Shown: positions 33,027-45,663, numbered from the stretch's first letter. The stretch is 64,000 bases of DNA from Flavonifractor sp. An92 (GCF_002159175.1 NZ_NFGZ01000013.1:25405-89404), one strand, 5' to 3'. Notes: a model not told the origin generated them from the letters alone. Numbers and translations: made by a program.

Positions 33027-34895
33027 ATGACTTTCCAAGACCTGGGCCTCATCGAGCCCATCCTGCGCGCTGTGGCCGATCTGGGCTATGAGCGCCCCTC
33101 CCCCATCCAGGAGAAGGCCATCCCTCCCGCGCTGGCCGGGCGGGACGTGCTGGGCTGCGCCCAGACCGGTACCGGCAAGACCTGCGCCTTTGCCACCCCC
33201 ATCCTCCAGCGCCTCCAGGGCGCGAGCGTCAAGGGCCGCCCCATCCGCGCCCTCATCCTCACCCCCACCCGGGAGCTGGCGCTCCAGATCCAGGAGAGCT
33301 TTGAGGCCTATGGCAAGAACTTAAAACTCCGCTCCGCCGTCATCTTCGGCGGCGTGGGCCAGGCCCCCCAGGTGGAGCGCCTCAAGAAGGGTGTGGACAT
33401 CCTGGTGGCCACCCCCGGGCGGCTCATCGACCTCTATCAGCAAAAGCTCCTGGACTTCGGCGGTCTGGAGATCCTGGTGCTGGACGAGGCCGACCGGATG
33501 CTGGACATGGGCTTCATCCACGACGTGAAGAAGATCCTCCAGTGGCTGCCCAAAGAGAAGCAGACCCTCTTCTTCTCCGCCACCATGCCCCCCGAGATCA
33601 CCGATCTGGTGAACTCTCTCCTCCGTGACCCGGTGAAAGTGGCAGTGGACCCGGTGTCCTCCCCAGTGAAGGTCATCCGGCAGCAGCTCTACTACGTGGA
33701 CCGGGGCAACAAGACCAAGCTCCTGGCCTATCTCATCGACGCCGAGCAGGCCCCCAGCGCCCTGGTGTTCACCCGTACCAAGCACGGCGCCAACAAGGTG
33801 GCCGGCGACCTCATCAAGGCGGGCATCCCCGCCGCCGCCATCCATGGCAACAAGAGCCAGACCGCCCGTCAGCAGGCCCTGGCCGACTTCAAGAGCGGGG
33901 CCATCCGGGTGCTGGTGGCCACCGACATCGCCGCCCGGGGTCTGGACATCGAGGAGCTGAGCCACGTCTTTAACTACAACCTCCCCGACGTGCCCGAGAC
34001 CTACGTCCACCGCATCGGCCGCACCGGCCGGGCGGGTCACGGCGGCACCGCCATCTCCTTCTGCGATGTGAACGAGAAGGACGAGCTCAAGTCCATCGAA
34101 AAGCTGCTGGGCCGCGCCATCCCGGTGGTGGAGGACCACCTGTGGCCCATGGAGATCTTCGAGCCCCTGCCCAAGGACAAGAAGGGCCGGGTCATCAACC
34201 CGGAGGACGCCGAGGCCCGGGCCGCCGCCCGGGAGCGCAAGGCCGCCCGGAAGGCGAAAGAGACCAAGGAGCCGAAGGAGCCCAAGGCGGCCAAGCCCCA
34301 GAAGGCCCCCAAGGAGCCCAAGCCCGCCCCCGTGGTGGAGGAGGCTCCCGCCGCTCCCACTCCCGCCCAGAAAAAGCGCGCCCGGGGTTACCGGGCCAGC
34401 GCCACCCTGGAGGAGGCCCTGGTGGCCACCGCCCCCAAGTCCGCCCCCAAGAGCGCCAAGCGCAAGGGCGGTGAGGAGGACTTCCGCCACCCCGATCCCC
34501 TGTCCGGCGACACCATCATGGATGCCACCGCCCGTCTGCTGGCCCCCCGGCCCCGGATGTTCCAGGACGACGCCAAGCCCCGCCGCCGCGGCGGCAAGGA
34601 GGAGCGGAGCGAGCGGAACAAGCCCGCCGCCAAAGCCTCCAAGGCGCCCAAAGCGGCCAAGGCCCCCAAGGAGACCAAGGCCCAGGAGGCCCCGGCCAAG
34701 AGCGGAACTTCCTCCCACAAGAGCAAGAAGCACGTCCCCTCTCCCCTGGAGGTGCTGGGCGGCAATAAGAAGCGCAAGCGCCGCTCCGGCGGAGGCGGTC
34801 CCCGGGAAGTGGAGCTGCGCACCGACGGCGTGAAGGACTCCACCGAGCTGTCCACCAGCCTCATGAAGCCCTACTACCTCAGCGACGACGATTAA
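33027..34895 (+). CDS. DEAD-box ATP-dependent RNA helicase with long basic tail
   Basis: A 622-residue RNA helicase. The core (about residues 1-375) has the Q motif region, AQTGTGKT (motif I), [20 protein letters not shown] (motif II), FFSATMP (III), [10 protein letters not shown] (V) and [10 protein letters not shown] (VI, near 328-337). Residues from about 385 on form a low-complexity Lys/Ala/Pro-rich tail, much longer than in CshA-type enzymes, probably for RNA or ribosome binding. The start at MTFQDLGL matches family N-termini; longer in-frame starts would read the structured leader as protein. A role in ribosome assembly, mRNA turnover or cold adaptation is likely. Confidence 0.93.
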   Translation: MTFQDLGLIEPILRAVADLGYERPSPIQEKAIPPALAGRDVLGCAQTGTGKTCAFATPILQRLQGASVKGRPIRALILTPTRELALQIQESFEAYGKNLKLRSAVIFGGVGQAPQVERLKKGVDILVATPGRLIDLYQQKLLDFGGLEILVLDEADRMLDMGFIHDVKKILQWLPKEKQTLFFSATMPPEITDLVNSLLRDPVKVAVDPVSSPVKVIRQQLYYVDRGNKTKLLAYLIDAEQAPSALVFTRTKHGANKVAGDLIKAGIPAAAIHGNKSQTARQQALADFKSGAIRVLVATDIAARGLDIEELSHVFNYNLPDVPETYVHRIGRTGRAGHGGTAISFCDVNEKDELKSIEKLLGRAIPVVEDHLWPMEIFEPLPKDKKGRVINPEDAEARAAARERKAARKAKETKEPKEPKAAKPQKAPKEPKPAPVVEEAPAAPTPAQKKRARGYRASATLEEALVATAPKSAPKSAKRKGGEEDFRHPDPLSGDTIMDATARLLAPRPRMFQDDAKPRRRGGKEERSERNKPAAKASKAPKAAKAPKETKAQEAPAKSGTSSHKSKKHVPSPLEVLGGNKKRKRRSGGGGPREVELRTDGVKDSTELSTSLMKPYYLSDDD

Positions 34896-34899
34896 ACCC

Positions 34900-34932
34900 A
34901 ATGGCCCCGCCGGACGCCCCGGCGGGGCCATT
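34900..34932 (+). terminator. Terminator of the helicase gene
   Basis: AATGGCCCCGCCGG pairs with CCGGCGGGGCCATT, followed by GTTC. The T run is weak. Confidence 0.65.
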
Positions 34933-34972
34933 GTTCACAAAATTTGGCCTCGCTTTTGATGTGGTTTGACCA

Positions 34973-35001
34973 TTGACAGAAGGAGAAAGCTCTGTTACTC
35001 T
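34973..35001 (+). promoter_or_regulatory. Promoter of the beta-glucoside PTS operon
   Basis: TTGACA (34973-34978), a 17-nt spacer and TACTCT (34996-35001) with TGT before it. It lies directly upstream of the antiterminator RNA. Confidence 0.6.
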
Positions 35002-35025
35002 TATTGCATCAATGAAATAGCTGTT

Positions 35026-38452
<3,427 letters not shown>

Positions 38453-38467
38453 AATAGAGAAAATAAA

Positions 38468-38504
38468 TTCGGCCCGGCGGGGAGGTTTCCCGGCCGGGCC
38501 GAAG
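38468..38504 (+). other. GC-rich hairpin between the glucosidase and licT
   Basis: TTCGGCCCGGC pairs with GCCGGGCCGAA, with further pairing inside. No T run follows, so it probably stabilises or partly attenuates readthrough into licT. Confidence 0.55.
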
Positions 38505-38527
38505 AACAGAGGGATGGAAGAGGCGGC

Positions 38528-39358
38528 ATGATCGTACGGAAGATACTCAACAACAATCTGATCCTGGCCACCGGGGCGGACGGCAGCGAGCAGATCGTCA
38601 TGGGGCGGGGCCTGCGCTTTCTCAACCAGGTGGGGGAAAAGCTGCACAGTGAGAACGTCCAGAAGGTCTATGTCCTCCGGGACCGGCGGGCGGCCCAGCA
38701 CTACATGGAGCTGGTCTCCCGGGTGCCCGCGCCCTGGGCCGAGGCGGTCCAGCAGGCCATCCAGGACGTGCAGGAGCAGCTGCCCAAGGAGCTGAGCAAC
38801 CAGATCTTCGTCACCCTCTTTGACCACCTGGTCTACGCCCTGGAGCGGTGCCAGAAGGGCATCGTGCTGCAAAACCGACTGCTGTGGGAAGTGAAGCAGT
38901 TCTATCCACGGGAGTACGCCCTGGGGCTCCAGATGACCCGGGCCCTCAACGAGGCCCTGCCGGTGCAGCTCCCCGAGGAGGAGGCGGGCAACATCGCCTT
39001 CCACCTGGTGAACGCCCAGACCGAGAGCCCGGACCTGGCGCGCACCACCACGGTGATGCGGATGCTCAAGGACATCTTCGGCATCACCCAGATGTCCCTG
39101 GGCAAGAAGATCGACGAGACCTCCATCCACTACACCCGCTTTGTTACCCATCTGCAATTTTTCCTGGAGCGGGTGCTGGACCACAAGATGCTCGCCACCA
39201 CCGACTTGGACGTGTTCGAGGCGGTGGCCCAGCAGCACCCGGAGGCCCTCACCTGCGCCCAGCGCATTCAGGACTATATCAAAAAGAACCTGGGGACCGA
39301 CATTCCCCGGGAAGAGCTGATGTACCTCACCATCCACATCGTGCGCATCAGCCGGTAA
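38528..39358 (+). CDS. licT: BglG/LicT family transcriptional antiterminator
   Basis: A 276-residue RNA-binding antiterminator. The N-terminal CAT domain (1-56) holds VRKILNNNLILATGADG and FLNQVGEKL and binds the RAT RNA at 35026. Two PRD domains follow, each with two regulatory His: LFDHLVYAL and GNIAFHLVNAQ in PRD1, TRFVTHLQFF and YLTIHIVRISR in PRD2. These are phosphorylated by HPr or EII to report sugar availability. Placed last in the operon it controls, it makes a positive loop. Confidence 0.94.
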   Translation: MIVRKILNNNLILATGADGSEQIVMGRGLRFLNQVGEKLHSENVQKVYVLRDRRAAQHYMELVSRVPAPWAEAVQQAIQDVQEQLPKELSNQIFVTLFDHLVYALERCQKGIVLQNRLLWEVKQFYPREYALGLQMTRALNEALPVQLPEEEAGNIAFHLVNAQTESPDLARTTTVMRMLKDIFGITQMSLGKKIDETSIHYTRFVTHLQFFLERVLDHKMLATTDLDVFEAVAQQHPEALTCAQRIQDYIKKNLGTDIPREELMYLTIHIVRISR

Positions 39359-39360
39359 AA

Positions 39361-39398
39361 AACGCCCCGGCGCGGTTTTCCGCGCCGGGGCGTTTTGG
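39361..39398. terminator. Bidirectional terminator between licT and the hydrogenase
   Basis: AACGCCCCGGCGCGG pairs with CCGCGCCGGGGCGTT around TTTT, with A5 before and T-rich DNA after, between convergent genes. Confidence 0.88.
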
Positions 39399-39409
39399 TT
39401 TGTAGGAAG

Positions 39410-40834
39410 TTACTGGGCGCTCTCCACGGCGGAGCCGATGGTGCGCTCGCCGGCGGCCTTGACGTGCTTGCCCACCTCGGCCTGGTTCTTGGGGCTGCGG
39501 ACCACGATGCCCGCGCCCTGGACACAGCCGCCCTCGCAGGCCATGCCCTCGATGAAGTTCACGTCGCCGATGCCCCGGTCCATCTTCAGCAGCGCGGCCT
39601 TGCAGGCGTCGATGCCGCTGCAGGCGGCGCAGTTGAGCTGGAACTGCTCGGCGGTGACCCCCTTCTCCTTCAGGGCCTCAGCCACGGCGGCGGCCACACC
39701 GCCGCTGGCGGCAAAGGCGCGGCCGTAGCCGCTGGCCTCGTCCAGGGTGTCCTCCTCCAGCTGGGTGATGTCGATGCCCTTGGACTCCAGCAGGGGGAAC
39801 ATCTCCTCAAAAGTGAGCACGCAGTCGATGGCGCCCATGGTCTTGCCCAGCTGGAACTCCTTCTTCTTGGCCACGCAGGGCCCGATAAAGACCACCTTGG
39901 CCTTGGGGTCCTGCTCCTTGATGTGCTTGCCGATCATGACCATGGGAGAGGGGGTGCCGGACACCCGCTCGGCCAGCTTGGGGAAGTTCTTCTCCACGTA
40001 GTCCACAAAGGCGGGGCAGCAGGAGGAGGTGAGCACCTTCTTCTCCAGCAGCTCCTCGGCCTCGTGGGCGGCAGTCATGTCGGCGCCCAGGGCCACCTCC
40101 CGCACGGCGTGGAAGCCCACCTGCTTCAGGCCGGTCACCAGCTGGCCCAGCGTGGCCGGGGCGATCTGGCCCATGATGGAGGGGGCGATGACGGCGTACA
40201 CCCGGTAGCCCCACTTGGCCGAGCCCCGGAGCATCTCCACCACGTCCACGATGTAGGATTTGTCCATGATGGCGCCGAAGGGGCACTGGTACACGCAGGC
40301 GCCGCAGGAGATGCACTTGCCATAGTCCACCAGGGCCTTCCGGTCCTCGCCCATGGAGATGGCGCCCACCTTGCAGGCCCGCTCGCAGGGGCGCAGGTTC
40401 TTGATGATGGCGCCGTAGGGGCAGGCGTTGAGACACTTGCCGCACAGGATGCACTTGGAGTGGTCGATCTCCGCCTTGTGGTTGACGATGGTAATGGCGT
40501 CCTTGGGGCAGCTGTGGACGCAGCGGGTGGCGATACAGCCGCGGCAGGCGGGACCCACGGTCATCTGGGTGACGGGGCAGCCGTCGCAGGCCACGTTCAT
40601 GACCTCCACCAGACCGGGGTTGGTGTGGTCGCCGCCCAGGGCCATCTTGACCCGGCTGGACACCACGGCCCGCTCCTTATAGATGCAGCAGCGCATCTTG
40701 GCCTCGGGGCCGGGGATGATCTTTTCGGGAATGTCCAGAATACCGGTCTGGAGCCGGTCCTCCCATGCAAGGGCGGCCACTTCGCGCAGGACGCTGTCCT
40801 TCAGCTCCTGTACGCTCGTCTCAAATACACGCAT
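39410..40834 (-). CDS. Monomeric [FeFe] hydrogenase, group B type
   Basis: A 474-residue hydrogenase. The N-terminal ferredoxin-like part has several four-cysteine clusters (CDGCPVTQ, CRGCIATRCVHSCP, CILCGKCLNACP, CISCGACVYQCP). The H-cluster domain carries the three motifs TSSCCPAFVDYV, IGPCVAKKKE and EGMACEGGCVQGAG. The TSCCPAF form is characteristic of group B enzymes, whose role in H2 metabolism or sensing is not settled. Start taken at ATG 40834, 7 nt after GAGGT; two upstream in-frame ATGs have poor sites. A Rex-like operator overlaps its leader. It is not clustered with other hydrogenase subunits. Confidence 0.9.
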   Translation of the reverse strand: MRVFETSVQELKDSVLREVAALAWEDRLQTGILDIPEKIIPGPEAKMRCCIYKERAVVSSRVKMALGGDHTNPGLVEVMNVACDGCPVTQMTVGPACRGCIATRCVHSCPKDAITIVNHKAEIDHSKCILCGKCLNACPYGAIIKNLRPCERACKVGAISMGEDRKALVDYGKCISCGACVYQCPFGAIMDKSYIVDVVEMLRGSAKWGYRVYAVIAPSIMGQIAPATLGQLVTGLKQVGFHAVREVALGADMTAAHEAEELLEKKVLTSSCCPAFVDYVEKNFPKLAERVSGTPSPMVMIGKHIKEQDPKAKVVFIGPCVAKKKEFQLGKTMGAIDCVLTFEEMFPLLESKGIDITQLEEDTLDEASGYGRAFAASGGVAAAVAEALKEKGVTAEQFQLNCAACSGIDACKAALLKMDRGIGDVNFIEGMACEGGCVQGAGIVVRSPKNQAEVGKHVKAAGERTIGSAVESAQ

Positions 40835-40860
40835 CCAGTTCGACCTCATTTCTCCAAGCA

Positions 40861-40878
40861 TCGTTAATTTTTTAACAG
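40861..40878. promoter_or_regulatory. Rex-like operator upstream of the hydrogenase
   Basis: TCGTTAATTTTTTAACAG matches the clostridial Rex site TTGTTAA-N4-TTAACAA at all but the two outer positions (2 and 18). It lies between the hydrogenase -10 (40883-40888) and its start, where the NADH-sensing repressor Rex would block transcription. Confidence 0.6.
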
Positions 40879-40882
40879 GGCT

Positions 40883-40912
40883 ATTTTACCTCACGGCCCC
40901 GCTCTCTGTCAA
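40883..40912 (-). promoter_or_regulatory. Promoter of the hydrogenase gene
   Basis: On the minus strand TTGACA (40907-40912), an 18-nt spacer and TAAAAT (40883-40888). Confidence 0.65.
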
Positions 40913-41020
40913 TGCCCAATGTGCCATTTACTCCCTGGATTTGTGCGAATTTTCCCGTATTTCTTTGAAAAGACGCCCAATTCGGGCGCTAAATATACTC
41001 GCGCGTTTAAACCGGACCTT

Positions 41021-41674
41021 CTATTTCCGCAGCAGGACGTGGATGTAATCCAGCTGCCGCTCGATGAGGACCTGGTTGTCCAGCTCGTTCCCGGGCTGGA
41101 GCTTCTGGGTGAGCAGCTCCTTGAAGCAATAGAGGATGATCTCGTTGATGCGCTCCTGCTCCTCCGGCGAGAAGGAGCTGCCCTCCAGCACGGGGCGGAG
41201 CATCTTCCAGTTGCGCTCGGTGAGGGAGCCGCACAGCAGCATCTCCAGCACCGTCCCGTCCAGGTCGCCCTGCTCGTCGGGGAATACCTTATAATAATCC
41301 AGAATGATGTCCCCCAGCTCGCTGCTGTACTTGCCGTAAAAGAGGTTGTAGTAGGCGTGGGGGTGCCGGAAGGCCGAGGCACAGAAAAAGCGCCACATAA
41401 AAAGGAAGCGCTGGAAGTCGTCCTGCTCGTCGGAGAGGTAGCGGGAGAGGTTGCGGTTGTAGTCCTCGAAATATTTCATGGAGGCGTACACCGTCAGGTG
41501 GTCCAGGTCCTTGAAATAGTTGTAGAGGGTAGCGCTGTTGTAGCCGGCTTTTTGGGCCACCCGGCGGAGCGTCAGGGCGTCCATGCCCTCACTTTCCATG
41601 ATTTCACTGGCTGCATTGATAAAGCAAGCCAGGATCTGATTGCGCTGCTCGGGCCGATAGGGGGGTCTGGCCAT
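41021..41674 (-). CDS. TetR/AcrR family transcriptional regulator
   Basis: A 217-residue regulator. The N-terminal HTH (about residues 10-60) contains SEIMESEGMDALTLRRVAQ and AGYNSATLYNYFKDLDHL. The C-terminal ligand domain is all-helical and aromatic-rich (FLFMWRFFCASAFRHPHAYY). ATG 41674 follows AAAGGAGG; the longer reading frame upstream crosses the promoter and is not used. It diverges from trxB-trxA-grd, so control of that operon, itself, or both is likely. Ligand unknown. Confidence 0.9.
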   Translation of the reverse strand: MARPPYRPEQRNQILACFINAASEIMESEGMDALTLRRVAQKAGYNSATLYNYFKDLDHLTVYASMKYFEDYNRNLSRYLSDEQDDFQRFLFMWRFFCASAFRHPHAYYNLFYGKYSSELGDIILDYYKVFPDEQGDLDGTVLEMLLCGSLTERNWKMLRPVLEGSSFSPEEQERINEIILYCFKELLTQKLQPGNELDNQVLIERQLDYIHVLLRK

Positions 41675-41734
41675 ACCGGTTCCTCCTTTCAAAAATCCGT
41701 GTCTCGCGGACAGAGTTACACAGGCAACACGCCG

Positions 41735-41763
41735 ATTATAGTGTACGAAAACTAAACTGTAAA
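41735..41763 (-). promoter_or_regulatory. Promoter of the TetR-type regulator
   Basis: On the minus strand TTTACA (41758-41763), a 17-nt spacer and TATAAT (41735-41740). Confidence 0.65.
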
Positions 41764-41815
41764 GTCTATATAAGTACTGTGAACGAATTTTCACACCTAT
41801 TATAACTGGTAATTC

Positions 41816-41841
41816 AATGATAATCAAGATGATTATTCATT
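41816..41841. promoter_or_regulatory. AT-rich dyad between tetR and grd promoters
   Basis: AATGATAATC...GATTATTCATT forms an imperfect inverted repeat centred midway between the divergent promoters. It is a candidate operator for the TetR-type protein. No glycine riboswitch is visible in this 434-bp gap. Confidence 0.35.
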
Positions 41842-41901
41842 AAATTTTTTAATAACCGCGATTTCTTGGGGGTTGAGAGCGCTCAGGCTCAAAAATTCTA
41901 C

Positions 41902-41930
41902 TTGACTTTCCGGAGAAAGCATTATAAAAT
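41902..41930 (+). promoter_or_regulatory. Promoter of the trxB-trxA-grd operon
   Basis: TTGACT (41902-41907), a 17-nt spacer and TAAAAT (41925-41930). The spacer contains CTTTC-CGGA-GAAAG, a second possible operator. The leader to trxB is about 170 nt and otherwise featureless. Confidence 0.55.
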
Positions 41931-42108
41931 CACGGTAAAGAAATAGATTGTTTCGATAAACCGTTTTTGAGAAGCACCGTTATTTTTGTAGAATTTCCAC
42001 AGACGCTTTTTTGGCGGGCGGTCCTTCTCTCAGATACGGAAACCCAGGGCTCCCACTTCCACAAGAGATCCGTTTTGACACAGATCATAAATAGGAGGCA
42101 TTCGTATC

Positions 42109-43044
42109 ATGGACAAGATTTATGACGTGATCGTTCTGGGCGCCGGTCCTGCCGGCCTGGCTGCCGGTCTGTACGCCGGCCGCAGCTGCCTGAGCACCCT
42201 GATCATCGAGAAGGGCAAGGACGGCGGCCAGATCGCCATCACCGACGAGATCGAGAACTACCCCGGCCAGATCGTGGAGGGCGAGAGCGGCCCCTCCCTC
42301 ATCGCCCGTATGACCGAGCAGGCCAAGAAGTTCGGCGCTGAGCGCGCCACCGACACCATCATCAGCGTGGAGCTGCAGGGTGATGTAAAGGTGCTCAAGA
42401 GCGCCAAGAACGAGTACAAGGCCAAGGCTGTTATCATCGCCACCGGCGCGTTCCCCAAGCCCATCGGCTGTGAGAACGAGGCCAAGTTCATGGGTAAGGG
42501 CGTCTCCTTCTGTGCCACCTGCGACGCCAACTTCTTCGAGGACTTCGAGGTCTTCGTGGTGGGCGGCGGCGACTCTGCCGTGGAAGAGGCCATGTACCTG
42601 ACCAAGTTTGCCCGCAAGGTTACCATCATCCATCGCCGCGACGAGCTGCGCGCCGCCAAGAGCATCCAGGAGAAGGCTTTCAAGAACCCGAAGCTCCACT
42701 TCATGTGGGATTCCGTGGTGCAGTCTCTGGACGGCGACGAGCTGCTGAGCAAAATGGTGGTGAAGAACGTCAAGACCGGCGAGCTGACCACCATCGAGGC
42801 CGATCCCGACGACGGCCTGTTCGGCGTGTTCGGCTTCATCGGCTACAACCCCAGATCCGAGCTGTTCGAGGGCATGCTGGATATGGACCATGGCTACATC
42901 AAGACCGACGATAACATGCACACCAACATCCCCGGTGTGTTCGCTGCCGGCGACATCCGCGTGAAGAGCCTGCGCCAGGTCGTCACCGCCGCCGCTGACG
43001 GCGCCATCGCCGCCATGCAGGCTGAGAAGTACATCAACGAGTAA
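42109..43044 (+). CDS. trxB: Thioredoxin reductase of the glycine reductase locus
   Basis: A 311-residue flavoprotein that reduces the adjacent thioredoxin. FAD site VIVLGAGPAGLAAGLYAGR at the N-terminus, redox pair Cys-Ala-Thr-Cys in SFCATCDANFFEDFEV, a second nucleotide loop VGGGDSAVEEAMYL, and the FAD end motif GVFAAGDIRVKSLRQVVTA. ATG follows AGGAGG. In Stickland fermenters this gene heads the grd operon and carries electrons from NAD(P)H to selenoprotein A. Confidence 0.95.
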   Translation: MDKIYDVIVLGAGPAGLAAGLYAGRSCLSTLIIEKGKDGGQIAITDEIENYPGQIVEGESGPSLIARMTEQAKKFGAERATDTIISVELQGDVKVLKSAKNEYKAKAVIIATGAFPKPIGCENEAKFMGKGVSFCATCDANFFEDFEVFVVGGGDSAVEEAMYLTKFARKVTIIHRRDELRAAKSIQEKAFKNPKLHFMWDSVVQSLDGDELLSKMVVKNVKTGELTTIEADPDDGLFGVFGFIGYNPRSELFEGMLDMDHGYIKTDDNMHTNIPGVFAAGDIRVKSLRQVVTAAADGAIAAMQAEKYINE

Positions 43045-43084
43045 TCCGCACAGGCGGACCATAATAGGAAAAGGAGATTTTACC

Positions 43085-43402
43085 ATGCTTGAACTGACGA
43101 AGGATACCTTTGAGGCTGAGGTTCTGAAGGCTGAGGGCAAGGTCCTGGTGGACTTTTACGGCGACGGCTGCGTGCCCTGCCAGGCTCTGATGCCCCACGT
43201 TCACGCTCTGGCCGATCAGTACGGCGACAAGATCAAGTTCTGCGCCCTGAACACCACCAAGGCCCGCCGCCTGGCCATCGCTCAGAAGGTTCTGGGCCTG
43301 CCCGTCATCGCCATCTACGAGAACGGCGCTCAGATCGCTTCCTGCGTGAAGGAAGAGGCCACTCCCGAGGCCGTCAAGGCCATGGTCGAGGCCAACATCT
43401 AA
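43085..43402 (+). CDS. trxA: Thioredoxin with CVPC active site (Grd-type)
   Basis: A 105-residue thioredoxin. The active site is DGCVPCQAL, Cys-Val-Pro-Cys rather than the usual Cys-Gly-Pro-Cys; such variants are typical of thioredoxins in glycine reductase operons. The cis-Pro region (LGLPVIAIYENG) and the C-terminal helix are intact. AAAGGAG precedes the start. It reduces GrdA after each turnover. Confidence 0.95.
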   Translation: MLELTKDTFEAEVLKAEGKVLVDFYGDGCVPCQALMPHVHALADQYGDKIKFCALNTTKARRLAIAQKVLGLPVIAIYENGAQIASCVKEEATPEAVKAMVEANI

Positions 43403-43469
43403 TTTCCCCCTGTTAGTACGAGCGGCTTTCGCTCTGCTATAAAAATCTAAAAGGAAGGAGAGATTCACC

Positions 43470-43940
43470 ATGGGAATGCTGGAAGGCAAGAAGGCTATTA
43501 TCATTGGTGACCGCGACGGTATCCCCGGTCCTGCCATCGAAGAGTGCGTCAAGACCGCCGGTGCTGATGTCGTGTTCAGCTCCACTGAGTGCTTTGTGTG
43601 AACCAGCGCTGGTGCAATGGATCTGGAGAATCAGAAGCGGGTCAAGGACTTTGCTGAGGAATTCGGCCCCGAGAACATCGTTGTTGTTCTGGGCGCTTCC
43701 GAGGCGGAGGCCTCCGGTCTGGCGGCTGAGACCGTCACCGCAGGCGACCCCACTTTCGCCGGTCCGTTGACTGGAGTCTCGTTGGGACTCAAGGTTTATC
43801 ACGTGTGCGAGCCCGAGATCAAGGACGAAGTTGATCCCGCCGTGTACGAGGAGCAGGTCAGCATGATGGAAATGGTCCTGGACGTGGATAGCATCATCGA
43901 AGAGATGAAGTCTATCCGTGATCAGTACTGCAAGTACTAA
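43470..43940 (+). CDS. grdA: Glycine/sarcosine/betaine reductase selenoprotein A
   Basis: Reading the in-frame TGA at 43599-43601 as selenocysteine gives a 156-residue protein with Sec44 in the hallmark context [15 protein letters not shown], the same position as in characterised GrdA. It receives the carboxymethyl group from component B, forms a Se-carboxymethyl intermediate and passes a ketene-like acyl group to component C. ATG 43470 follows AAGGAAGGAG. A decoder unaware of Sec would see a broken gene. The conserved [15 protein letters not shown] part follows as expected. Confidence 0.97.
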
Positions 43941-43955
43941 TTGCGACCGAGACAT

Positions 43956-43998
43956 AAAAGTGGTGGCTGGAACGCGGTGCGCTCTTGTCACCACTTTT
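43956..43998 (+). terminator. Attenuating hairpin between grdA and grdC
   Basis: AAAAGTGGTG (43956-43965) pairs with CACCACTTTT (43989-43998) across a 23-nt loop. It probably lets the small, abundant grdA and trxA be made in excess over component C. Confidence 0.65.
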
Positions 43999-44111
43999 GT
44001 GGATTCAAGCAAGTTTTTTTGATGTTTACACACTCCTTCCACCTTTAAGATTCGTGTACCGTACCACACTGTGGCATAACGATATAGTTATATGGAAAGG
44101 CGGTCATTCAC

Positions 44112-45650
44112 ATGAACAGTGTTGTCAAGGGAACCGGCTATATTCTGGTTCATACCCCCGACATGGTCATCCACAACGGCACCACCCAGACCACTGAGCG
44201 CGTGGTCAATCCCGACAGCGAGTACCTGAAGGAGCTGCCCAAGCACCTGCGCAGCTACGAGGACGTGCTGGCTTACTGGCCCAACCAGACCTACATCGGC
44301 AACTACACCCCCGCCCAGCTGGCGGAGCAGGGCTCCACTTGGGTGGACCTGAAGTGCCCCACCACCGACCGTCACGGCAAGTACGGCGAGATCATGCCCC
44401 AGGAGGAGTTCCTGCTCCTGATGCAGATCTGCGACTGCTTCGACGTCGTGAAGCTGGAGTCCTCCTTCGTGGCCGAGCACAAGGCCGCCATCGTGGAGCA
44501 CCCCCTGTTCGACGAGACCATGACCGCCCGCCTGAACGACGGCGTGGACGCCGCTGAGATCGAGCACCTGGTCAACGAGGAGCACGCCGAGGGCCTGTAT
44601 CATCACGACAAGCTGGTGGGCTGCGTCAAGCGCGCTCACGACATCGACGTGAACCTGTCCGCCCACGTCATGCACGAGAACCTGGTGTCCAAGGCCTCCA
44701 GCGTCCTGGCCCTGCTGCACGCTGTCAAGAACGCCGGCATCGACAAGTCCGAGGTCGAGTACGTCATCGACTGCTGCGAGGAGGCCTGCGGCGACATGAA
44801 CCAGCGCGGCGGCGGCAACTTCGCCAAGGCTGCTGCTGAGATCGCCGGTCTGGTCAACGCCACCGGTTCCGACACCCGCGGCTTCTGCGCCGGCCCCGCT
44901 CACGCCATCGTGGAGGCTGCCTCCCTGGTCAAGGCCGGCACCTACAAGACCGTCGTGGTCACCGCTGGCGGCTGCACCGCCAAGCTGGGCATGAACGGTA
45001 AGGACCATGTCAAGAAGGACCTGCCCATCCTGGAGGACCTGCTGGGCGGCTTCGCCGTGGTCATCTCCCAGAACGACGGCGTGAACCCCGAGCTGGACCT
45101 GTCCATCCTGGGCCGCCACGTGGTGGGCACCGGCTCCGCTCCCCAGGCTGTTATCGGTTCCCTGGTCGCTGATCCTCTGGCCCGCGCTGGTCTGAAGATC
45201 ACCGACATCGATAAGTTCTCCCCCGAGATGCAGAACCCCGACATCACCAAGCCCGCTGGCGCCGGCGACGTGCCTCTGGCCAACTACAAGATGATCGCCG
45301 CCATGGCCGTCAAGAACGGCGAGCTGGACAAGAAGGAGATGCCCTCCTTCCTGACCAAGCACGGCCTGGTCGGCTGGGCTCCCACCCAGGGCCACATCCC
45401 CTCCGGCGTGCCCTTCATCGGCCCCGCCCGCGACGAGATGCTGGCTGGCGAGCTGAACACCGCCATGATCATCGGCAAGGGCTCCCTGTTCCTGGGCCGT
45501 ATGACCAACCTCTTTGACGGCGTGTCCTTCGTGATGCGCAAGAACAGCGGCGAAGTGGACGAGGGCGGCGTTTCCACCGAGAAGGTGAAGAAGCTCATCG
45601 CCGAGTCCTTCCGTCAGTTCGCGGCCACTCTGGCTGAGGACGAGGAGTAA
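44112..45650 (+). CDS. grdC: Glycine/sarcosine/betaine reductase component C, beta subunit
   Basis: A 512-residue GrdC, normal length, with the family N-terminus VVKGTGYILVHTPDMVIHNG and a FabH/PlsX-like core. With GrdD it takes the acyl group from Se-carboxymethyl-GrdA and forms acetyl phosphate, which acetate kinase can use for ATP. AAAGGCGG lies upstream of the ATG. A weak promoter (TATAGT at 44083-44088) may add to readthrough past the hairpin after grdA. Confidence 0.96.
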   Translation: MNSVVKGTGYILVHTPDMVIHNGTTQTTERVVNPDSEYLKELPKHLRSYEDVLAYWPNQTYIGNYTPAQLAEQGSTWVDLKCPTTDRHGKYGEIMPQEEFLLLMQICDCFDVVKLESSFVAEHKAAIVEHPLFDETMTARLNDGVDAAEIEHLVNEEHAEGLYHHDKLVGCVKRAHDIDVNLSAHVMHENLVSKASSVLALLHAVKNAGIDKSEVEYVIDCCEEACGDMNQRGGGNFAKAAAEIAGLVNATGSDTRGFCAGPAHAIVEAASLVKAGTYKTVVVTAGGCTAKLGMNGKDHVKKDLPILEDLLGGFAVVISQNDGVNPELDLSILGRHVVGTGSAPQAVIGSLVADPLARAGLKITDIDKFSPEMQNPDITKPAGAGDVPLANYKMIAAMAVKNGELDKKEMPSFLTKHGLVGWAPTQGHIPSGVPFIGPARDEMLAGELNTAMIIGKGSLFLGRMTNLFDGVSFVMRKNSGEVDEGGVSTEKVKKLIAESFRQFAATLAEDEE

Positions 45651-45663
45651 GGAGGGAGACGCC

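Noticed and set aside
34986..35011. Second RAT-like sequence upstream of the PTS RAT
   Set aside because: GTTACTCTTATTGC resembles part of a RAT but lies over the promoter -10 and has no terminator paired with it.
41830..42108. Possible glycine riboswitch before the grd operon
   Set aside because: Neither the tandem aptamer core nor its conserved G-rich junctions could be found on either strand.
43470..43940. Apparent frame break or pseudogene in grdA
   Set aside because: The stop is TGA at the exact Sec44 codon in CFV-U-TSAGAM with intact sequence on both sides, so it is a selenoprotein.
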